NCBI GenBank assembly: GCA_003217965.1
Contig: QHNB01000181.1
Coordinates: forward strand, 1-7,854
DNA length: 7,854 nucleotides
DNA from: Verrucomicrobiota bacterium
GTDB lineage: Bacteria; Verrucomicrobiota; Verrucomicrobiia; Chthoniobacterales; UBA10450
Reading direction: 5' to 3'
The position numbers and the translations under genes are program-made. This document shows positions 6,042 to 7,854 of this stretch, piece by piece. Position 1 is the stretch's first letter. The number at the start of each line of letters is the position of its first letter. The notes beneath the pieces are model-generated. The model ran no database searches. It was not told the origin of the DNA and worked only from the letters and a program-made list of their open reading frames with translations.

Positions 6042-7637
6042 ATGGCGACGCCGGTGAAAGTTTTGGTAGCTGACCCGATCTCAGCCAGCGGAATTGACGA
6101 ACTCTCCCGTGACAATCGTCTGGAAGTCGCTGTCTGCACGGGGCTGGCCAAAGGCGAAATTCTTAAGCTCATCGGTGATGCGCACGGAATCATTGTGCGC
6201 AGTCAAACCAAGGTCACAGCTGAAATTCTCAATGCGGCGAAGCAATTGCGCGTTGTTGGCCGGGCCGGGGTCGGAGTGGATAATGTCGATGTGGAAACGG
6301 CCACGCGACGTGGCGTGGTCGTACTCAATGCGCCGGGTGCAAACACCGTGTCCACGGCGGAACACGCATTCTCGTTGTTACTCGGCATCGCACGAAACAT
6401 CTCGCGGGCGGATGCGACATTGAAGAGCGGCGTGTGGGAGCGAAAACATCTCGAAGGCGTCGAGCTCTACAACAAGACCCTTGGTATCATTGGCATGGGT
6501 CGCATCGGAAGTGAACTGAGCCGGCGTGCGATTGCTTTCGGCATGCGTGTGCTCGCATTCGATCCCTACCTCTCGGCCGCGCGTGCTCGGGGATTGCAAG
6601 TCGAGCTGGTCGAAGAAATCGATGACCTGCTCTCAGCGGCAGACTTCATTACCCTGCACACGCCCTTGACAGCCGAGACACATCACATCCTGAATGCCGA
6701 GCGTCTGAAGAAGACCAAATCTGGCGTACGCATTGTGAATTGCGCGCGCGGCGGGCTGATTGACGAGCACGCCTTGATTGCGGCGCTTCAATCCGGACAT
6801 GTCGCGGGCGCGGCGCTCGACGTCTTTGAAATTGAACCTTTACCATCCGACTCACCCCTCCGCTCTGCCCCGAATATCCTTATTACGCCCCATCTCGGCG
6901 CATCGACGGCGGAAGCACAGGAAAGCGTTGGAATCGACATAGCGCAATCGGTCCGGGCCGCGCTACTCGAGGGCACCATTCGCAACGCGGTCAATATGCC
7001 GGCCCTCGATGCGAAAACGCTCGCCATCATTGGACCGCATTTGCGCTTCGGTGAAAAACTTGGCCGTTTCCTTTCGCAGCTGGCGCCGAGACGCGTCGAT
7101 CACCTCAATATCAACTACAGCGGGAAAGTGAACGAAGTCGATACGACCGCGATCACGCGCGCAGTGCTGAAAGGGTTTCTGCAAGCCGCCGGCGGTACAG
7201 AGGTGAACGAAGTGAATGCGCCTGCATTCGCGGAAAGCCTCGGGCTGAAAATCACTGAAACACGATTGAGCGCGCCGGGGGATTATTCGGATTTGCTTGA
7301 GATTTCGGCGACCGCGGAGGGCCGGACCGTCTCAGTGGGAGGTGCATTTTTTGGAGTAACTCCCCGAATTGTCAGCGTGAACAGCCGCCCCGTTGAGGCG
7401 CGGCCCAGCGGCGTGGTCCTTGTCCTCGAAAACACCGATCGGCCGGGAATGGTGGGCCGAATTGGAACGCTGCTTGGAAATCGCGGTGTGAACATTGCCA
7501 CCATGTCCCTCAGCCGAAATCAAGCCGGTGGCACCGCTCTGACTGTTTTGAATCTGGATAGCGCGCCCGGGGAAGACTTGCTCGATGAGATTCGCGCAAG
7601 CGAAGACATTCGGAGCGCACAAATCATCGAATTGTAA
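6042..7637 (+). CDS. serA: D-3-phosphoglycerate dehydrogenase, long form with ASB and ACT domains
   Basis: This 531-residue enzyme oxidises 3-phosphoglycerate to 3-phosphohydroxypyruvate with NAD+, the first step of serine synthesis. The substrate-binding part holds GRAGVGVDNVD (73-83). The Rossmann loop is GMGRIG (151-156), with D174 as the acidic residue that selects NAD. Catalytic residues are R236 (NCARGG), E265 (EIEP) and H284 (PHLGAS). Residues about 320-450 are the allosteric substrate-binding domain of type I enzymes. Residues about 457-531 are an ACT domain with NTDRPGMVGRIG and GVNIATM, where D466 and N484 sit where serine binds in related enzymes, so serine feedback inhibition is likely. 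Length matches the 528-residue mycobacterial enzyme. No Shine-Dalgarno precedes the ATG, and the 6-nt gap suggests translational coupling to the permease. Confidence 0.97.
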   Translation: MATPVKVLVADPISASGIDELSRDNRLEVAVCTGLAKGEILKLIGDAHGIIVRSQTKVTAEILNAAKQLRVVGRAGVGVDNVDVETATRRGVVVLNAPGANTVSTAEHAFSLLLGIARNISRADATLKSGVWERKHLEGVELYNKTLGIIGMGRIGSELSRRAIAFGMRVLAFDPYLSAARARGLQVELVEEIDDLLSAADFITLHTPLTAETHHILNAERLKKTKSGVRIVNCARGGLIDEHALIAALQSGHVAGAALDVFEIEPLPSDSPLRSAPNILITPHLGASTAEAQESVGIDIAQSVRAALLEGTIRNAVNMPALDAKTLAIIGPHLRFGEKLGRFLSQLAPRRVDHLNINYSGKVNEVDTTAITRAVLKGFLQAAGGTEVNEVNAPAFAESLGLKITETRLSAPGDYSDLLEISATAEGRTVSVGGAFFGVTPRIVSVNSRPVEARPSGVVLVLENTDRPGMVGRIGTLLGNRGVNIATMSLSRNQAGGTALTVLNLDSAPGEDLLDEIRASEDIRSAQIIEL

Positions 7638-7652
7638 GACAGGCAGCCAAAA

Positions 7653-7677
7653 TCTCGCTAACTCACGATATGCGAGA
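7653..7677 (+). promoter_or_regulatory. Inverted repeat overlapping the Shine-Dalgarno of the GlsB-like gene
   Basis: TCTCGC (7653-7658) and GCGAGA (7672-7677) form a perfect 6-bp stem with a 13-nt loop between serA and the next gene. The right arm runs into GAGAAG (7674-7679), the likely Shine-Dalgarno 7 nt before the ATG at 7687, so the folded form would hide the ribosome site. It has no T-run and is not a standard terminator. It could also be an operator. Confidence 0.35.
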
Positions 7678-7686
7678 AGAATTGTG

Positions 7687-7854
7687 ATGCCAGGTCTAAT
7701 TGGAACGTTAGTCATCGGTCTGATCATCGGCGCTGTGGCAAAGTTGCTGATGCCGGGTCGCGATCCGGGCGGCTGCTTGGTTACAATTTTGCTCGGAATA
7801 GCGGGCGCACTGGTGGCTGGTTATCTGGGGCGTGCGATAGGCTGGTATGAACCA
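7687..7854 (+). CDS. GlsB/YeaQ/YmgE-family small stress-response membrane protein, N-terminal 56 residues (3' end outside window)
   Basis: The frame begins MPGLIGTLVIGLIIGAVAKL and stays open to the window edge (56 codons). The first glycine-rich membrane helix spans residues 3-22. It is followed by the family's short loop LMPGRDPGG (21-29) and a second helix, LVTILLGIAGALVAGYLG (31-48), in the order seen in GlsB/YeaQ/YmgE proteins, also called transglycosylase-associated proteins. Full members have about 80-95 residues and usually a third helix, which is outside the window. They are small inner-membrane proteins often induced by stress, and their biochemical role is unclear. GAGAAG lies 7 nt before the ATG. 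The gap of 49 nt from serA leaves room for its own promoter, though I see no clear one. Confidence 0.85.
   Translation, partial: MPGLIGTLVIGLIIGAVAKLLMPGRDPGGCLVTILLGIAGALVAGYLGRAIGWYEP

Noticed and set aside
7638..7686. Rho-independent terminator after serA
   Set aside because: The only hairpin has a 13-nt loop and is not followed by a run of T.
7332..7727. 131-codon open frame on the minus strand over the end of serA
   Set aside because: It is antisense to the well-conserved ACT domain of SerA and has no recognisable protein features.

Overview
The window looks like a chromosomal piece of a Verrucomicrobiota bacterium, probably a soil or freshwater member near the Chthoniobacterales (Spartobacteria). 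The pointers are a small secreted protein of the exosortase-associated TIGR04073 type, a very long GreA/GreB-like protein of the kind found in the Planctomycetes-Verrucomicrobia-Chlamydiae group, and a GC content that I judge by eye to be in the mid-50s percent. Gene density is high, the genes are housekeeping or stress-related, and there are no mobile genes, RNA genes or CRISPR arrays. No stretch over 300 bases lacks a gene.

Layout. Bases 1-1410 (minus strand) hold the first 470 codons of a long GreA/GreB-type transcription factor whose C-terminal end lies outside the window. Divergent from it, bases 1520-2455 encode a TerC/Alx-family membrane protein, preceded by a 40-nt cluster of three competing hairpins. 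Next is a 136-aa secreted TIGR04073-like protein (2494-2904). The following gap holds a ~97-nt branched palindrome (2928-3024) whose right arm contains the start codon of the next gene.

Bases 3020-7637 form a tight three-gene run with gaps of 1 and 6 nt: an iron-sulfur m5U RNA methyltransferase of the RlmD/RumA class, an APC-superfamily permease fused to a C-terminal universal-stress-protein-like domain, and a long-form (ACT-bearing) D-3-phosphoglycerate dehydrogenase, SerA. The spacing suggests one transcript. The pairing of an amino-acid-type permease with serine biosynthesis hints at an amino-acid-related substrate, but the sequence does not prove it. The window closes with the first 56 codons of a GlsB/YeaQ/YmgE-type small membrane protein.

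I do not see a convincing new multi-gene system. The most interesting signals are cis-acting: the attenuator-like hairpins before the TerC gene, the palindromic repeat that supplies the methyltransferase start codon, and hairpins that place or mask Shine-Dalgarno sequences at both ends of the window. At the protein level, the shortened methyltransferase with changed motifs and the permease-USP fusion with a degenerate nucleotide loop deserve a look.
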